This document shows, one piece after another, positions 62,766-64,000 of a DNA stretch of 64,000 bases. Position 1 is the first letter of the stretch, and every line of letters starts with the position of its first letter. Source of the stretch: Halomonas urmiana (GTDB lineage Bacteria; Pseudomonadota; Gammaproteobacteria; Pseudomonadales; Halomonadaceae); NCBI RefSeq assembly GCF_005780185.1, contig NZ_VBUI01000002.1, positions 162,219-226,218 on the forward strand. Direction: 5' to 3'. Below the pieces are notes generated by a model. The model had not been told where the DNA came from. It ran no database searches and saw only the letters and a list, made by a program, of their open reading frames with translations. The translations under genes and the position numbers were made by a program.

Positions 62766-63887
62766 ATGGACTTTTCCCTGACCGACGAGCAGCGCATGCT
62801 CACCGATACCCTCGACCGCCTGATGGCCGACCGGGTCACCCCCGAGCAGCGTCGCGCCATGCTCGAGGCCCCGGCCGGTGAACATTCGGCGCTGTGGCAG
62901 ACCTTTGCCGAACTGGGACTGCTGCACATGCCCTTCGCCGAGAAGGTCGGCGGCCTCGGCGGTGACGGCACCGACCTGATGCTCATCATGCAGGCGCTGG
63001 GACGCGGCCTGGTGCCCGACGCCTACCTGGCTGGCCTGGTGCTGCCGGGCGATCTGCTGGCCCGACTCGGCGATACCGGGCAGCGGGAGCGCTGGCTGGC
63101 CCCGCTGCTGGAGGGCGAGCATCAGCTGGCACTGGCCTGGCAGGAGAACGACGCCCGCTACGATGCCCATGGCATCGCCACCGCCGCACGTCGCGACGGC
63201 GCGCGCTGGGTGCTGGAAGGCGGCAAACAGCTGGTGCTCAATGCCGCTTCGGCCGCCGCCCTGCTGGTGACGGCACGCCTCGACGACGGAGGCCTGGGCC
63301 TGTTCGTGGTCCCCGCCGACGCCACCGGCCTGTCGCGTCGCGACTACCGCACCATCGACGACCAGTCGGCCAGCGACCTGACCCTGGACGCCGTCTCGTT
63401 GAGCGACGACGCCTGTCTCGGTCGGGACGTCGCCCAGGCCCTCGATGCCTCCCTGGCGCTCGGCCGCGCGGCGCTGTGTGCCGAGGCAGTCGGTGCCATG
63501 GAGGTCGCCTGCGAGCAGACCCTCGACTACCTCAAGGAGCGCCAGCAGTTCGGCACCCCCCTGTCGGCGTTCCAGAGCCTGCAGCACCGCATGGTCGACA
63601 TGCACCTGCACCTCGAGCAGGCCCGCTCCATGGCGATTCTCGCCGCCGCCAGCCTCGATCGCCCTGCCGCCGCACGCGACTACCGCCTCGCCGCGGCCAA
63701 GGCCTACTGTGGTGAAGCGGCGCGCTTCGTCGCCGAACAGGCCATCCAGCTGCACGGCGGCATGGGCATGACCGACGAGTGCTACGTGTCCCACTACGCC
63801 AAGCGCCTGGTGATGTTCGATCATTACCTGGGTGACGCCGATCACCACCTCGAGCATGTCAGCGACCACCTCGTCGACGTGGTCTGA
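62766..63887 (+). CDS. Acyl-CoA dehydrogenase (second, divergent member)
   Basis: A 373-residue protein of the same superfamily (MDFSLTDEQRMLTDTLDRLM; LAWQENDARYDAHGIATAAR; C-terminal QAIQLHGGMGMTDECYVSHY). The FAD-binding and GGxxEIQ segments of normal enzymes are changed, as in the weak partner of heteromeric acyl-CoA dehydrogenases. AAGGAG is spaced 8 bp from ATG 62766. A role as partner subunit of the preceding enzyme is inferred; alone it might act on a different acyl-CoA. Confidence 0.9.
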   Translation: MDFSLTDEQRMLTDTLDRLMADRVTPEQRRAMLEAPAGEHSALWQTFAELGLLHMPFAEKVGGLGGDGTDLMLIMQALGRGLVPDAYLAGLVLPGDLLARLGDTGQRERWLAPLLEGEHQLALAWQENDARYDAHGIATAARRDGARWVLEGGKQLVLNAASAAALLVTARLDDGGLGLFVVPADATGLSRRDYRTIDDQSASDLTLDAVSLSDDACLGRDVAQALDASLALGRAALCAEAVGAMEVACEQTLDYLKERQQFGTPLSAFQSLQHRMVDMHLHLEQARSMAILAAASLDRPAAARDYRLAAAKAYCGEAARFVAEQAIQLHGGMGMTDECYVSHYAKRLVMFDHYLGDADHHLEHVSDHLVDVV

Positions 63888-63915
63888 TCCAGGGTTTCAA
63901 CAAAGGAGAGTGCAG

Positions 63916-64000
63916 GTGGAAGCACAAGTCGAACGCGATTCCATGGATTTCGATGTGGTGATCGTCGGTGCCGGGCCTTCGGGCCTGTCGGCGGCGTGCC
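63916..64000 (+). CDS. Electron transfer flavoprotein-ubiquinone oxidoreductase, partial at window end
   Basis: Only the first 28 codons are inside the window: GTG start at 63916 (AAGGAG 7 bp upstream), then MDFDVVIVGAGPSGLSAAC, the FAD-binding opening typical of ETF-QO. It would pass electrons from acyl-CoA dehydrogenases through ETF to quinone, fitting the two dehydrogenase genes upstream. Another FAD enzyme cannot be excluded from such a short piece. Confidence 0.7.
   Translation, partial: MEAQVERDSMDFDVVIVGAGPSGLSAAC

Overview
The window is high-GC gammaproteobacterial chromosome. It most resembles Halomonas or another member of the Halomonadaceae. This is inferred from the mix of a periplasmic formate dehydrogenase cluster, tusDCB-tusE next to yccA, a gloB/methyltransferase/dnaQ neighbourhood, the yejABEF peptide transporter, a TAXI-type TRAP transporter and GC-rich dispersed intergenic repeats; no taxonomic marker was compared. 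About 64 genes, one tRNA and one clear pseudogene are supported.

Layout. (1) 1-12.3 kb: formate oxidation module. An XRE-cupin regulator and divergent fdhD are followed by DUF3305/DUF3306 genes, a poly-ferredoxin, a TorD-like chaperone, a tiny Tat-signal protein, the catalytic subunit (Tat-exported, Cys not Sec), the Fe-S subunit and the cytochrome b subunit, ending at a strong terminator. A DUF1244 gene, moaB and moeA follow, the last two for molybdenum cofactor. (2) 12.4-15.9 kb: housekeeping genes on the minus strand (AcpH-like, tusE/tusB/tusC/tusD for tRNA 2-thiolation, yccA, a Nudix hydrolase), then tRNA-Ser(UGA). (3) 15.93-26.17 kb: a metal-resistance island inserted at the 3' end of tRNA-Ser. 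A 23-bp imperfect copy of the tRNA end marks the far boundary, and what looks like the tRNA's original terminator lies just beyond it. Cargo: a PphA-like phosphatase; a compact merR / merF-merA mercury operon; a CmcJ/NvfI-like oxygenase; a second set made of a MerR-HMA fusion regulator, a CcdA-like membrane protein and a P1B-type ATPase with an unusual YPC motif; a cupredoxin; and an exported protein of unknown function. No integrase is visible. (4) 26.4-55.9 kb: mostly ordinary chromosomal genes: yaeQ, a K+/H+ antiporter, an orphan THI5-like binding protein, a hydrolase, the queuosine-precursor transporter yhhQ behind an apparent preQ1-I riboswitch, prpE, an ArsR-type regulator, sohB, nudC-dnaQ, a methyltransferase, gloB, mltD, yejABEF, a 7TMR-DISM diguanylate cyclase, rsuA, an omega-amidase-like gene, rarD, an NDH-2-like flavoprotein, metY and a SulP transporter. 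(5) 56.1-64 kb: a fasciclin pseudogene, then a catabolic block: a TAXI TRAP transporter (binding protein plus fused permease), an enoyl-CoA hydratase with a shrunken dehydrogenase part, two dissimilar acyl-CoA dehydrogenases and the start of ETF-ubiquinone oxidoreductase. One 20-bp operator-like sequence precedes both the transporter genes and the beta-oxidation genes, suggesting that an imported carboxylic acid is activated elsewhere and oxidised by this set.

Most interesting: the MerR-HMA gene has an ideal internal ribosome-binding site and start codon that could release the HMA domain as a free metallochaperone. Two near-identical MerR-type promoters (20-bp spacers) precede that gene and the ATPase gene, defining a small self-contained metal-export regulon that I cannot match to a described system.
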